NCBI GenBank assembly: GCA_028694075.1
Contig: JAQUUD010000061.1
Span: 1-6,490 of the forward strand
Source of the DNA: Clostridia bacterium
GTDB taxonomy: Bacteria > Bacillota > Clostridia > Christensenellales > UBA1242
Direction: 5' to 3'
Length of the DNA stretch: 6,490 nt
Under the pieces are notes generated by a model. It saw nothing but the letters and a program-made list of their open reading frames with translations, was not told the origin of the DNA and made no database searches. This document shows, in pieces, positions 6,063 to 6,490 of this stretch; the stretch's first letter is position 1; each line of letters starts with the position of its first letter. Both the position numbers and the translations under genes were made by a program.

Positions 6063-6490
6063 CTATATAAATTTTTTAAAAATTATAGTTGCGTTTTGTC
6101 CGCCAAAACCTGCGCTGTTGCTCATTGCATAGTCTATATTTCGCTTAACTGCCTTGTTTGGCGTAATGTTTAAATCACATTCTTCGTCAAACGTTTTATA
6201 GTTGATTGTAGGCGGAACAACGCTGTCGTTGATTGCCTTTATACAAAAAATTGCTTCCATAGCGCCGACTGCCCCTAAAGCATGACCAGTTGTAGATTTT
6301 GTGGAACTAATATTAACCTTAGAAGCATATTCGCCAAAAGCCTTTTTTATTCCCAAAATTTCTAGTTTATCATTATATACTGTTGAAGTTCCGTGTGCGT
6401 TGATATAATCAATTTTGTCGGGCGTTATGTTTGCATCTTGCATAGAAAGTTCCATACTTTTTGCAATGCCTTCCGCAGTTTCGTCAGGCG
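6063..6490 (-). CDS. fabF: 3-oxoacyl-[acyl-carrier-protein] synthase II, C-terminal part
   Basis: The frame is open to the right edge, so the N-terminal two thirds of the gene lie outside; the ATG at 6455 is internal. The 141 visible residues cover the C-terminal thiolase-fold half of a condensing enzyme that extends acyl-ACP with malonyl-ACP. Two catalytic histidines are present, H32 in NAHGTST and H69 in KSTTGHALGAVGA; the active cysteine is off the window. VPPTIN (91-96), CDLNITP (104-110) and the closing NSAGFGGQNATIIFKK are typical of FabF rather than FabH. The TAG at 6063-6065 lies 14 bases before the fabZ start. FabF (KAS II) is more likely than FabB from the sequence style and operon context, but the two cannot be fully separated from this fragment. 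Confidence 0.94.
   Translation of the reverse strand, partial: PDETAEGIAKSMELSMQDANITPDKIDYINAHGTSTVYNDKLEILGIKKAFGEYASKVNISSTKSTTGHALGAVGAMEAIFCIKAINDSVVPPTINYKTFDEECDLNITPNKAVKRNIDYAMSNSAGFGGQNATIIFKKFI

Noticed and set aside
1..6490. CRISPR array, tRNA or rRNA gene
   Set aside because: No regularly spaced direct repeats, cloverleaf-like segments or conserved rRNA stretches were seen on either strand.

Overview
The window comes from an AT-rich bacterial chromosome, with most coding sequence at roughly 30-35% G+C by eye. The purine-rich ribosome binding sites, sigma-A-type promoters, large serine recombinase and fab/birA operon all suggest a Bacillota (Firmicutes) lineage, probably Clostridia-like. 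That assignment is inference; nothing in the window fixes the order or genus.

Layout. (1) Positions 1-1122, + strand: the C-terminal part of a large serine recombinase, open at the left edge. This is the transposition or integration enzyme of a mobile element, whose end probably lies at or shortly after this gene. (2) Positions 1123-1448: a gene-free stretch of AT-rich DNA with two terminator-like hairpins, a 10-bp AT-only inverted repeat and a near-consensus promoter for the next gene. (3) Positions 1461-3206, + strand: thrS, a threonyl-tRNA synthetase lacking the usual N-terminal TGS domain. (4) Positions 3357-4937, + strand: a class I (archaeal/spirochaete-type) lysyl-tRNA synthetase with its own extended -10 promoter. 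(5) Positions 4938-5073: a convergent intergenic stretch with three hairpins, the last a good bidirectional terminator. (6) Positions 5074-6490, - strand: a compact operon transcribed right to left, fabF (partial) - fabZ - birA.

How the genes relate. ThrS and LysS are housekeeping translation enzymes that appear to be independently transcribed from promoters giving very short leaders, so no T-box regulation is visible. FabF (chain condensation) and FabZ (3-hydroxyacyl-ACP dehydration) are type II fatty-acid synthesis enzymes. BirA would attach biotin to the carrier protein of acetyl-CoA carboxylase, which supplies malonyl-CoA to the same pathway. The recombinase is the only accessory gene, and the thrS side appears to be host chromosome.

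No wholly new system is evident. The points most worth a second look are the recombinase's odd C-terminal tail, which runs through a perfect 13-bp hairpin; the class I LysRS with an altered KMSKS loop; the TGS-less ThrRS; and the minimal BirA with an altered biotin-binding loop.
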